DNA from: JBBSIN01 sp038232055
Lineage (GTDB): Bacteria; Actinomycetota; Actinomycetes; JADGOV01
Length of the DNA: 25,007 nucleotides
Reading direction: 5' to 3'
NCBI GenBank assembly: GCA_038232055.1
Contig: JBBSIN010000035.1
Span: forward strand, 1-25,007
Below are positions 13,400 to 20,283 of the stretch, one piece after another. Numbering within the stretch: the first letter of the stretch is position 1; each line of letters opens with the position of its first letter. Made by a program: the position numbers and the translations under genes. The notes beneath the pieces are model-generated. The model saw only the letters and a program-made list of their open reading frames with translations, did no database searches and was not told where the DNA came from.

Positions 13400-13443
13400 C
13401 TGTGGAGCCGGGTCAGTGCCCCAACACGCACAGGACTCCGCAG
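13400..13443 (-). repeat. 44-nt hairpin repeat, copy B
   Basis: Same length as copy A, with 7 mismatches. Pairing of the outer arms is largely kept, including a G-T wobble where A has a Watson-Crick pair. On the minus strand it encodes C-G-V-L-C-V-L-G-H-stop, the same tail as copy A, although no gene body lies upstream before murI. It is either the last scrap of a second family member or a mobile palindromic element. It ends 40 nt before the murI start. Confidence 0.78.
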
Positions 13444-13470
13444 TCCGGGGGAGCGGCAGCCCCCGGCCGA

Positions 13471-13476
13471 TAACCT
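13471..13476 (+). promoter_or_regulatory. -10 element of murI
   Basis: TAACCT ends 6 nt before the GTG start at 13483, and no ribosome binding site is present. This predicts a leaderless murI-led transcript separate from the cysM operon. Confidence 0.55.
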
Positions 13477-13482
13477 GCCCGG

Positions 13483-14316
13483 GTGAACGATGCGCCGATC
13501 GGGATCTTCGACTCCGGAGTCGGGGGGCTCACCGTCGCCCGAGCGGTGCTCGACCAGCTGCCGCATGAGCCGGTCGTCTACGTCGGTGACACGGCGCGCA
13601 GCCCGTACGGTCCGCGGCCGCTCGCCGAGGTGCGCGCGTTCGCGCTCGAGGTCATGGACTCCCTGGTGGCGCGCGGCGTCAAGGTGCTCGTCATCGCCTG
13701 CAACTCCGCCAGCGCGGCCTGCCTGCGCGACGCCCGTGAGCGGTACGACGTCCCGGTCGTCGAGGTGGTCTTTCCCGCGGTGCGGCGAGCCGTTGCCGCC
13801 ACCCACAACGGTCGGATCGGGGTCATCGGCACCCGGGCCACGATCGACTCGCGGGCGTACGACGACGCCTTCGCCGCCGCGCCCCATCTCGTCCTCACCA
13901 GCGTGGCCTGCCCGCGGTTCGTGGAGTTCGTCGAGCGGGGCGACACGTTCACCCCCGAGCTCCTCGCGGTCGCCGAGGAGTATCTGGCGCCGATTATCGC
14001 GGCCGGCGTCGACACGCTCGTGCTCGGCTGTACGCACTACCCGCTGCTCACCGGGGTGATCTCCTACGTCGTCGGTGACGGCGTCTCGCTCGTGAGCAGC
14101 GCCGAGGAGACGGCGAAGGACGTGTACCACGTCCTGGCCCGCGAGGGGCTGGACCGCGACGAGACGCTGCCGGCGCCGCGGCACGAGTTCCTCGCCACCG
14201 GTGACGGCGAACCGTTCCGGCGACTGGGCCGGCGCTTCCTCGGGCCGGAGGTGGGCGACGTCGGTGACGTCGGTGAGGTGGGCGACCCCACGCGGGCCAC
14301 GGCGGCTGCCTCCTGA
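13483..14316 (+). CDS. murI: Glutamate racemase
   Basis: A 277-aa cofactor-independent racemase supplying D-glutamate for peptidoglycan. The two catalytic cysteines are C73 in 'IACNSASA' and C183 in 'LGCTHYPLL'; D10-S11 in 'GIFDSGVGG' and 'YGPRP' complete the active site. The body is full length. The C-terminus adds a short GDV/GDV/GEV repeat encoded by a 9-nt tandem repeat (about 14250-14285), which looks like a neutral extension. The start is the GTG at 13483, set by the -10 element. The stop overlaps the next gene (TGATG at 14314-14318). Confidence 0.96.
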   Translation: MNDAPIGIFDSGVGGLTVARAVLDQLPHEPVVYVGDTARSPYGPRPLAEVRAFALEVMDSLVARGVKVLVIACNSASAACLRDARERYDVPVVEVVFPAVRRAVAATHNGRIGVIGTRATIDSRAYDDAFAAAPHLVLTSVACPRFVEFVERGDTFTPELLAVAEEYLAPIIAAGVDTLVLGCTHYPLLTGVISYVVGDGVSLVSSAEETAKDVYHVLAREGLDRDETLPAPRHEFLATGDGEPFRRLGRRFLGPEVGDVGDVGEVGDPTRATAAAS

Positions 14317-15056
14317 TGCGCCTGACCGTCCTCGGCTGCTCGGGCACGTTTCCCGGGCCGGACGCGCCGTGTTCGTCGTACCTCATTGAAGCCGAGGGCT
14401 TCCGGCTGCTGCTCGACCTCGGCAGCGGCGCGCTGGGTAGCCTGCAGCGCCACGTCGACCTGCTCGACGTCGACGCCCTCGTGCTCTCGCACCTGCACGG
14501 TGACCACTGGCTCGACGCCGCGCCGTACGCCTTCACCCGCAGCTATCACCCGACCGGTCCGGCGCCGCGGCTGCCGTTGCTCGCGCCTGGCGACGCCCGC
14601 GACCGGCTCGCGCTCGCCCAGGGCGGCGTGGACAGCGTCGACCGGGCCTACGAGCTGCGAGCACTGGCGCCGGGCTCGGCCGAGGTCGGACCGTTCGCGT
14701 TGACCTTCGCCCGGATGAGCCATCCGGTGGAGACCTACGGCGTGCGGGCGTCCTACAACGGCCGGACGCTGGCGTACTCGGCTGACACCGGCCCTACCGG
14801 CGCACTCGTCGAGCTGGCCCGCGACGCCGACGCGCTGCTCTGCGAGGCGTCGTTCCCCGAGGGCGCCGACCACCCGCCCGACCTGCACCTCACCGGGAGC
14901 GAGGCCGGTGCACACGCCGCCGGGGCCGCTGTCGGGCGCCTGCTGCTCACCCATATCGTCCCCTGGGGAAACCCGCGGTGCACACTCGACGCGGCGAAGT
15001 CGGCGTACGACGGGCCGCTCGAGCTGGTGCAGCCGGACGCGCACTACGACATCTGA
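14316..15056 (+). CDS. Metallo-beta-lactamase-fold phosphodiesterase-like protein
   Basis: A 246-aa MBL-fold hydrolase. The metal motif HxHxDH is 'SHLHGDHWLD' (H59, H61, D63, H64). Further ligands are likely in 'MSHPVETYG', 'YSADTGPT' and 'LLTHIVP'. By position it corresponds to Rv1339 of M. tuberculosis, described as an atypical class II cAMP phosphodiesterase; RNase Z-like proteins share the fold. The length is normal. The ATG overlaps the murI stop, and rph follows after 15 nt, so it belongs to the same operon. The cAMP role is inferred from synteny. The cyclic-nucleotide-binding protein at the right edge shows cAMP-type signalling may exist here but is not linked. Confidence 0.88.
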   Translation: MRLTVLGCSGTFPGPDAPCSSYLIEAEGFRLLLDLGSGALGSLQRHVDLLDVDALVLSHLHGDHWLDAAPYAFTRSYHPTGPAPRLPLLAPGDARDRLALAQGGVDSVDRAYELRALAPGSAEVGPFALTFARMSHPVETYGVRASYNGRTLAYSADTGPTGALVELARDADALLCEASFPEGADHPPDLHLTGSEAGAHAAGAAVGRLLLTHIVPWGNPRCTLDAAKSAYDGPLELVQPDAHYDI

Positions 15057-15071
15057 CGGAAGGCGGACCAG

Positions 15072-15827
15072 GTGGCACGACCGGACGGCCGGCGCGCCGA
15101 CGAGCTGCGGTCGGTGACGATCACCCGCGACTGGCTGGAGCACGCGGAGGGCAGCGTGCTCGTCGAGTTCGGCCGCACCCGGGTGCTCTGCGCGGCCAGT
15201 GCGACCGAGGGAGTCCCCCGGTGGCTGCGGGGGCAGGGCCGGGGCTGGGTCACGGCCGAGTACTCGATGCTGCCGCGCTCGACGCATACCCGTAGTGACC
15301 GCGAGTCGGTGAAGGGTCGCATCGGCGGCCGTACGCACGAGATCAGCCGGCTGGTGGGGCGCAGCCTCCGGGGCTGCGTCGACCTGGCGGCGCTCGGCGA
15401 GAACACGGTCGTGCTCGACTGCGACGTGCTTCAGGCCGACGGCGGCACCCGCACCGCGGCGATCACCGGGGCCTACGTCGCGCTCGCCGACGCGGTCGAC
15501 TGGCTCCGCGAGCACCGCCGGGTCACGGCCGACCCGCTCTCCCGGTCGGTGGCCGCGGTCAGCGTGGGCGTCATCGACGGCGAGCCGCGACTCGACCTCG
15601 ACTACGACGAGGACGTCACCGCCGAGACCGACATGAACGTCGTCTGCACCGGCGACGGGCACTTCGTCGAGGTGCAGGGCACCGCCGAGCGCCAGCCCTT
15701 CGAGCGCGCCCTACTCGACCGGCTGCTCGACCTCGCCGTCGCCGGCTGCGGTGAGCTGACCCGGCTCCAGGCGGAAGCGCTGTCCGGACCGCACCACGCC
15801 CCGCACGTCGATCGACCGGTGATGTGA
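15072..15827 (+). CDS. rph: Ribonuclease PH
   Basis: A 251-aa phosphorolytic 3'-to-5' exoribonuclease that trims tRNA precursors. Signatures: 'RPDGRRADELRSVTIT' at the N-terminus, 'GWVTAEYSMLPRSTHTRSDRE' (substrate loop), 'GRTHEISRLVGRSLR', 'LDCDVLQADGGTRTAAITG' (phosphate site) and 'LDLDYDEDVTAETDMNVV'. Length and motif order are standard. It starts at GTG 15072 with GGAAGG about 9 nt upstream. It sits between the MBL gene and rdgB as in M. tuberculosis (Rv1340), with a single base separating its stop from the rdgB GTG. Confidence 0.97.
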   Translation: MARPDGRRADELRSVTITRDWLEHAEGSVLVEFGRTRVLCAASATEGVPRWLRGQGRGWVTAEYSMLPRSTHTRSDRESVKGRIGGRTHEISRLVGRSLRGCVDLAALGENTVVLDCDVLQADGGTRTAAITGAYVALADAVDWLREHRRVTADPLSRSVAAVSVGVIDGEPRLDLDYDEDVTAETDMNVVCTGDGHFVEVQGTAERQPFERALLDRLLDLAVAGCGELTRLQAEALSGPHHAPHVDRPVM

Positions 15828-15828
15828 C

Positions 15829-16446
15829 GTGGCGCGCTCCCGCGTCGTGCTCGCCACCCGCAACGCCGGCAAGGTGGCGGAGCTGCGCCGCATCCTTGCG
15901 CAGGAGCCCGGCCTGGCGGACCTCGGCCTGATTGGCCTCGACTCGCTGCCGCAGATCGCCGAGATCCCCGAGACCGGCACGACCTTCCAGGACAACGCGC
16001 TGCTGAAGGCGCATACCGTCGCAGACCGCACCGGCTGGCCGGCGATCGCCGACGACTCCGGGCTGACCGTCGAGGCACTGACCGGCATGCCCGGCGTCCT
16101 GTCGGCCCGCTGGTGCGGACGTCACGGCGACGACGACGCCAACCTCGACCTGCTGCTCGCTCAGCTCGCCGACGTGCCGGGCCGGCGGCGCGGTGCGGCG
16201 TTCGTCTGCGCCGCGGCGGTCGTCGTACCGGGTGTGGCCGAGGAGGTCGTCGAGGGGCGCCTCGCCGGGACGCTGCTGCGGGAGCGACGCGGGAGCGGCG
16301 GCTTCGGCTACGACCCGATCTTCCTGCCTCGCGGCGAGGCTCGGACGACGGCCGAGATGGGGCCTGCTGAGAAGGACGCGATCAGCCACCGCGGCCACGC
16401 CTTTCGCGCCCTGGCGCCGGTGCTCAGCGACCTGCTCTACCGCTGA
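15829..16446 (+). CDS. rdgB: XTP/dITP diphosphatase (RdgB/HAM1)
   Basis: A 205-aa nucleotide-pool sanitising enzyme that hydrolyses XTP, ITP and dITP to monophosphates. Motifs: 'LATRNAGKVAELRRIL' (8-23, nucleotide loop), 'FQDNALLKA', 'ADDSGLTVEAL' (metal site), 'GSGGFGYDPIFLP' (base recognition) and 'KDAISHRGHAF'. The length is normal. The GTG start lies one base after the rph stop. The last 23 nt overlap the 3' end of the convergent glycosyltransferase gene (16424-16446), leaving no space for a terminator between them. Confidence 0.97.
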   Translation: MARSRVVLATRNAGKVAELRRILAQEPGLADLGLIGLDSLPQIAEIPETGTTFQDNALLKAHTVADRTGWPAIADDSGLTVEALTGMPGVLSARWCGRHGDDDANLDLLLAQLADVPGRRRGAAFVCAAAVVVPGVAEEVVEGRLAGTLLRERRGSGGFGYDPIFLPRGEARTTAEMGPAEKDAISHRGHAFRALAPVLSDLLYR

Positions 16447-17134
16447 GTCCTCTTCTGCCGAACCGCAGCCGGAGCAGGATCCACAGCGCCTCGACGCCGT
16501 CGCGCCAGGTGAGCTTCTTGCCCTCCGCACGGCTTCGGGCCCGGTAGCTGATCGGCACCTCGTACGGGCGCACCCCCCGCCGCAGCAGTTTGCCGGTGAT
16601 CTCCGCCTCCATGCCGAAGCCGGGCGAGCGCACGTCCAGTGACCGGTAGAGCGACACCGGCATGAGCTTGTAGCAGGTCTCCAGGTCACTGATCCAGACG
16701 TCGAAGAGCGCGTTGGCGGCCATCGTCACCGTCTTGTTGCCGAGGACGTACCAGAACGAGTACGCCGTATGGCTGCCGAAGGAGCGGGTTCCGTACACCA
16801 CCTCGGCGTCTCCGGCGAACACCGGCTGCAGCAGCGAGGGAATCTCCTCGGGCGCGTACTCCAGGTCGGCGTCGCACACCACCAGGTAGTCGCCGGTGGC
16901 GAGGTCCGCTGCGGTCCGGATGGCCGCCCCCTTGCCGCGGTTAACCGGGTGCCGATGCCGGATCACCCGTGGGTCCTGCAGATGCCGCAGGTGTTCGTCC
17001 GTGCCGTCGACGCTGCCGTCGTCGACGAGGACGAGCTCCATCTCGCACGGGTAGTCGACGGCGAGCACCCGCTTCAGCGCTGCGTCGATGGTGGTGGCCT
17101 CGTTGAAGACCGGCATGAGCACGGAGAGCTTCAC
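16424..17134 (-). CDS. Family 2 glycosyltransferase, polyprenyl-phosphate type
   Basis: A 236-aa GT-A fold enzyme resembling dolichol/undecaprenyl-phosphate sugar transferases. Visible features: 'SVLMPVFNEATTIDAAL' (nucleotide site), 'ELVLVDDGSVDGT', 'NRGKGAAIRTA', the metal-binding 'VVCDADLEYAPEEIP', 'VYGTRSF', and acceptor-side 'SDLETCYKLMP' and 'FGMEAEITGKLL'. No transmembrane segment follows, so it is a soluble, membrane-associated form. It probably moves a hexose from an NDP-sugar to a polyprenyl phosphate for envelope glycans. The GTG at 17134 is chosen because GGAGGAGG lies just upstream; the longer frame reaches into the tRNA gene. The 3' end overlaps rdgB by 23 nt in convergent orientation. 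Confidence 0.9.
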   Translation of the reverse strand: MKLSVLMPVFNEATTIDAALKRVLAVDYPCEMELVLVDDGSVDGTDEHLRHLQDPRVIRHRHPVNRGKGAAIRTAADLATGDYLVVCDADLEYAPEEIPSLLQPVFAGDAEVVYGTRSFGSHTAYSFWYVLGNKTVTMAANALFDVWISDLETCYKLMPVSLYRSLDVRSPGFGMEAEITGKLLRRGVRPYEVPISYRARSRAEGKKLTWRDGVEALWILLRLRFGRRGLSGRAGR

Positions 17135-17190
17135 GATCCTCCTCCGTAGCCCTGCCCGCGGTGTGAGGAACCGGCGGTGCGAGGAAGCGG

Positions 17191-17272
17191 TGCGAGAGAG
17201 GGGAGTCGAACCCCTACGCCCGAGGGCACCGGATCCTAAGTCCGGCGCGTCTGCCTGTTCCGCCACTCTCGC
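17191..17272 (-). tRNA. tRNA-Leu(UAG)
   Basis: An 82-nt class II tRNA. The acceptor stem GCGAGAG (minus-strand 17272-17266) pairs with CTCTCGC (17198-17192), and the discriminator is A. The anticodon stem is CCGGA/TCCGG around loop CTTAGGA, giving anticodon UAG (complement at 17236-17238). A long variable arm is present (TGCCCTCGGGCGT). The T arm is AGGGG-TTCGACT-CCCCT. The CCA end is not encoded. It reads the leucine codon CUA, which is rare in GC-rich genomes. Confidence 0.95.
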
Positions 17273-17342
17273 GCGGGCCCACTGTATTCGGGCGACGTAC
17301 GGGCAGGCATGACAAGCGCCGGGTCGGAGCAGACTGCTGGCC

Positions 17343-18386
17343 ATGAAGGCATGCACTGTCGTCCCGGGTCAGCTCGCCTCCGCCGTCGTCGAGGAGGTTC
17401 CCGACCCGGGGCCCGACGATGGCGACGTTCTCGCCGAAGGCCTTTTCGTCGGGGTCTGCGGCACCGACGTGGAGATCGCCGACTTCGGCTACGGCGAGCC
17501 GCCGCCCGGCAAGGACCGGCTGACCTTGTTCCACGAGTCGCTGGGCCGGGTGATCGAGGCACCGGAGGGCAGCGGGCTGCACGCCGGTGACCTGGTGGCC
17601 GGCATCGTGCGGCGACCGGACCCGGTGCCATGCGCCTGCTGCGCCCGCGACGAGTGGGACTTCTGCCGCAACGGGTTGTACGTCGAGCGCGGCATCAAGG
17701 GTCTCGACGGCTACGGGTCGCAGCTGTGGCGGGTGCCGCAGAAGTTCGCGGTGCGCCTGGACGCCTCGCTGGGTGACCACGGCGTGCTGATGGAGCCCAC
17801 GTCGGTCGTCGCGAAGGCGTGGGACCAGATCGAGAAGATCGGCGCCCGCGCCTGCTACGCGCCCGAGCGGGTGCTCGTGACCGGCGCCGGACCGATCGGC
17901 CTGCTCGCCGGGATGATCGGTGTCCAGAAGGGCCTCGAGGTGCACATCGTCGATCAGGTGACCGACGGACCCAAGCCCCAGCTCGTTGCCGACCTGGGTG
18001 CGACGTACCACACCGACATCGCGCAGCTGGCCGTCGAGCCGGACATCGTCGTGGAGTGCACCGGCGTCGGGCAGCTCGTCTTCGACGTCATGCAGCACAC
18101 CGCTCCTGGCGGCATTGTCTGCCTCACCGGAATCTCGTCCGGCACGCGCTCCATCGCCGTGGAGGTCGACGCCATCAACAAGGAGCTGGTGCTCGAGAAC
18201 GCCGTCGTTTTCGGGTCGGTCAACGCCGGGCGGCAGCACTACGAGCAGGCGGCGGCCTATCTCCGGGCCGGCAGCCCGGACTGGCTCGCCAGGCTGATCA
18301 GCCGCCGGGTGCCGATGGCGGACTGGTCCACGGCGCTCCGCAAGCACCCCGAGGATGTCAAGGTGGTCGTCGATCTGAGAGGGTGA
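17343..18386 (+). CDS. Glucose 1-dehydrogenase, zinc-dependent medium-chain family
   Basis: A 347-aa MDR enzyme resembling archaeal glucose/galactose 1-dehydrogenases, which oxidise aldoses to lactones with NAD(P). Catalytic zinc candidates are C39 ('VCGTD'), H64-E65 ('FHESLG') and E151 ('LMEPTSV'). A structural-zinc cysteine cluster lies at C97, C99, C100 and C108. 'DEWDFCRNGLYVERGIKGLDGYGSQLWRVP' is characteristic of this subgroup. The Rossmann motif 'VLVTGAGPIGLLAG' lies near 172-185. The C-terminal 'INKELVLENAVVFGSVNAGRQHY' matches the glucose-dehydrogenase C domain, the region that decides cofactor choice. Actual substrate is unproven. It starts at ATG 17343 without a clear ribosome binding site and is divergent from the tRNA gene. 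A palindromic terminator follows. Confidence 0.88.
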   Translation: MKACTVVPGQLASAVVEEVPDPGPDDGDVLAEGLFVGVCGTDVEIADFGYGEPPPGKDRLTLFHESLGRVIEAPEGSGLHAGDLVAGIVRRPDPVPCACCARDEWDFCRNGLYVERGIKGLDGYGSQLWRVPQKFAVRLDASLGDHGVLMEPTSVVAKAWDQIEKIGARACYAPERVLVTGAGPIGLLAGMIGVQKGLEVHIVDQVTDGPKPQLVADLGATYHTDIAQLAVEPDIVVECTGVGQLVFDVMQHTAPGGIVCLTGISSGTRSIAVEVDAINKELVLENAVVFGSVNAGRQHYEQAAAYLRAGSPDWLARLISRRVPMADWSTALRKHPEDVKVVVDLRG

Positions 18387-18394
18387 GCCGACCA

Positions 18395-18414
18395 GAGGGC
18401 CGCCGGCGGCCCTC
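18395..18414 (+). terminator. Terminator-like palindrome after the glucose dehydrogenase gene
   Basis: GAGGGCCGCC followed directly by GGCGGCCCTC is a 20-bp perfect palindrome, 8 nt after the stop at 18386. It lacks a U-tract. In practice the apex opens to form a small loop. Confidence 0.6.
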
Positions 18415-18435
18415 GTCCAGCCGTGGGCGGGAGAG

Positions 18436-18744
18436 ATGGTGGCGAGGGACCCGGACGCGATCCAGCGCGAAATCGAGACGACGCGGGTCGAGCTCGCGGA
18501 GACGATCGACGCGATCGCCGAGAAGGTGAGCCCTCAGCGGGCTGCCGAGCGCGGCAAGGTGAAGCTCAAGGCTCTGGTCGAGGAGTTCCGCGGCGGGGCA
18601 TCAGCTCAGCTGCGCACCGACCGGGTGGCTATCGCCGGTGGCGCACTCGCCACCATGTCGGTGCTCCTGCTCGTCGTACGGCGCCGTCGCCGGCGCCGGC
18701 GTCCTGCAAACGCGTTGGTCGTGGCCGCCAAGCGCCGCCGCTGA
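18436..18744 (+). CDS. DUF3618 family membrane protein
   Basis: A 102-aa protein. The N-terminal soluble helical part reads 'DPDAIQREIETTRVELAETIDAIAEKVSP' (6-34), the signature of DUF3618. One transmembrane helix follows ('VAIAGGALATMSVLLLVV', about 63-80), then an Arg run and a basic C-terminus, placing the tail on the cytoplasmic side. DUF3618 proteins are common in actinobacteria, often with a phage-shock-like or envelope context, but their function is unknown. The ATG at 18436 follows GGGAGAG. Its stop lies 6 nt from the stop of the convergent Rrf2 gene. Confidence 0.87.
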   Translation: MVARDPDAIQREIETTRVELAETIDAIAEKVSPQRAAERGKVKLKALVEEFRGGASAQLRTDRVAIAGGALATMSVLLLVVRRRRRRRRPANALVVAAKRRR

Positions 18745-18750
18745 AGACCG

Positions 18751-19230
18751 TCAGGGGGAATCGGGTACGTCGGCGTGGTGGGACACCCACGCCGCCGGAT
18801 TGTTCGTGAGTCGCTCGATCGGGCCGGAGAATTTTCCCGCCACCACGTCGGCCAGCGTCACTGACTCCAGGACCACGCGCAGGCTGGCCCGAACCGCGAC
18901 CCATACCTCCTGCAGGTGCTCCGCGGCTCCGGCGTAGACGGTGTCCTCCGGACGTAGCCCGCGCACCTCAGCAAGCGGCCCGTCTACGGCGCGCATGACG
19001 TCGGCCAGTGTGATCCGGTCGGCCGGCCGGGCCAGCCGGTAGCCGCCCTCGGCGCCGCGCTGGCTGGCGACCACACCGGCGCGGCGCAGTTCCGTCAGGA
19101 TCTGCTCCAGGAACTTGCGGGGGAGTCCCTGCGTCGAGGTGAGCGTCTCGCCCTTCACCAGCGCCTCGTCGCTCGCCGCCAGGGTCAGCAACGCTCGCAT
19201 GGCGTAGTCGGCGCGGGCAGAGATGTGCAC
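18751..19230 (-). CDS. Rrf2-family transcriptional regulator without Fe-S cysteines
   Basis: A 159-aa winged-helix regulator. 'MHISARADYAMRALLTLA' and 'LPRKFLEQILTELRRAGVVASQRGAEGGYRLAR' form the DNA-binding domain; 'ITLADVMRAVDGPLAEV' continues the family pattern. The linker that carries the three [2Fe-2S] cysteines in IscR and NsrR ('RGLRPEDTVYAGAAEHL') contains none, and the whole protein is cysteine-free. It therefore resembles CymR-type cluster-less members, one of which controls cysteine metabolism. It lies 81 nt downstream of a TauE/SafE transporter gene on the same strand, consistent with a sulfur-linked role (inference). The GTG start has CACAAT 7 nt upstream, possibly leaderless. 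Confidence 0.9.
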   Translation of the reverse strand: MHISARADYAMRALLTLAASDEALVKGETLTSTQGLPRKFLEQILTELRRAGVVASQRGAEGGYRLARPADRITLADVMRAVDGPLAEVRGLRPEDTVYAGAAEHLQEVWVAVRASLRVVLESVTLADVVAGKFSGPIERLTNNPAAWVSHHADVPDSP

Positions 19231-19262
19231 GTCCGCAATTGTGCCGGTCCGGCAGCCAGGCC

Positions 19263-19324
19263 GTCAGTCGGCCAGTCGGCCGGGCGGTCAGGTGGCCAGT
19301 CGGTCCGCCGGTCAGCCGGTCAGC
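19263..19324. repeat. Degenerate 24-nt tandem repeat
   Basis: Two 24-nt units (19263-19286 and 19287-19310, about 79% identical) built from GTCAG and GGCCAGTCGG words, followed by two partial copies (GTCAGCCG, GTCAGC) that run into the last codons of the TauE/SafE gene. It fills most of the spacer between that gene and the Rrf2 gene. Confidence 0.7.
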
Positions 19325-20283
19325 TGTGGCTCTGCCTCCACCGGCTGCCGATGCGCCTGCGGCCGCCGCCGCCGCTGGTAGCGCCAGGTGAAGCCGTTGG
19401 AGACGCGGATCATGGCCCAGATCGCAGGGCCGGTGATCGCGGCGGCGACCAGGATGATGCCGAGGGTGCTCGTGGTCACGTTGAGCAGCTTGAGGCCGGA
19501 AGCCATCAGGACGAAGACGAGCACGCGCCGGATGATGCCGTCCGGCGCCGAGGAGGAGAACCGCGCGCCGAGGTAAACACCGGGGACGCTGCCGACGAGC
19601 AACGACGCCGTCAGTCCGAGCTCGAAGTCCCCGAAAAGGATGTGTCCGAGCGCGGCGCTGGCCACGAGCGGCACCGCCTGGACGAGGTCAGTTCCGACCA
19701 GCTCCTTGGCCCGCAGCGTCGGGTAGAGCAGCAGCAGCGCGATGATGATCAGCGAACCGGACCCGACGGAGGTCATGCCGACGACCAGCCCGCCGGCCGC
19801 GCCGATGATCACGGTCGGCACCGGGCGGACCCGAAGCGGGGGACGAGGTGGCACTGTGCCGCCCGCCGCCAGGATGTCGCGGTCACGGCGCCAGCGACGC
19901 AGCTGCAGGAACGCCTTGACGCACATCGAACCGGCGGCGACCAGCAGGGCGACGCCCAGTGCCATCTTGGTGGCGGTCTGCACGCCCTTGCCGTTGCCGA
20001 GCATCTTGAGGATGAAGACACCGCTGAAGGCGAAGGGCACCGAACCGATCACCAGCCACTTCACCAGGTCCTTCTGCACGGTGCCGCGACGCATGTGTAC
20101 GGCGCTGCCGACCGGCTTCATGATGAAGGCGGCGACGAGGTCGCTCGCCACGGCGGCCGGCGCGCTGACCTTGAACAGCAGGACGAGGATCGGCGTCATC
20201 AGCGCGCCCCCACCCATGCCGGTCAGCCCGACCACCATGCCGACGATCAGTCCAGCCGCCGCGATCCCCAGATTGATGTGCAT
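19312..20283 (-). CDS. TauE/SafE family membrane transporter (sulfite/sulfonate export type)
   Basis: A 323-aa polytopic protein with about eight hydrophobic segments in two halves. Each half opens with the family glycine-rich loop: 'GLIVGMVVGLTGMGGGALMTPILVLL' and, after a basic central loop (about 130-155), 'GGLVVGMTSVGSGSLIIIALLLL'. TauE/SafE proteins move sulfite, sulfonates or other small organic anions; the substrate is not readable from sequence. The C-terminal tail is basic and cytoplasmic. The ATG at 20283 is chosen with GGGGACGGA upstream and a possible -10 (CATAGT, minus strand, 20312-20307); the GTG at 20301 is the alternative. The Rrf2 gene follows on the same strand. Confidence 0.88.
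   Translation of the reverse strand: MHINLGIAAAGLIVGMVVGLTGMGGGALMTPILVLLFKVSAPAAVASDLVAAFIMKPVGSAVHMRRGTVQKDLVKWLVIGSVPFAFSGVFILKMLGNGKGVQTATKMALGVALLVAAGSMCVKAFLQLRRWRRDRDILAAGGTVPPRPPLRVRPVPTVIIGAAGGLVVGMTSVGSGSLIIIALLLLYPTLRAKELVGTDLVQAVPLVASAALGHILFGDFELGLTASLLVGSVPGVYLGARFSSSAPDGIIRRVLVFVLMASGLKLLNVTTSTLGIILVAAAITGPAIWAMIRVSNGFTWRYQRRRRPQAHRQPVEAEPQLTG

Noticed and set aside
12866..13443. The paired repeats as a CRISPR array
   Set aside because: Only two copies about 530 nt apart, with no regular spacers and no cas genes.
12866..13443. The repeat pair as terminal repeats of an insertion sequence
   Set aside because: They are direct, not inverted relative to each other; no transposase is encoded between them, and no target-site duplication was found.
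12442..14184. A 580-codon minus-strand open frame across cysM, the gap and murI
   Set aside because: It is antisense to two well-supported genes and its translation is Arg/Gly/Pro-rich without domains; GC-rich DNA keeps such shadow frames open. Only the short section in the gap relates to the decayed gene.
14064..15662. A 532-codon minus-strand open frame under murI, MBL and rph
   Set aside because: Antisense to three intact conserved genes and with no recognisable domain.
17191..17272. tRNA-Leu as an integration site of a genomic island
   Set aside because: No integrase gene and no second copy of the tRNA 3' end was found in the window.
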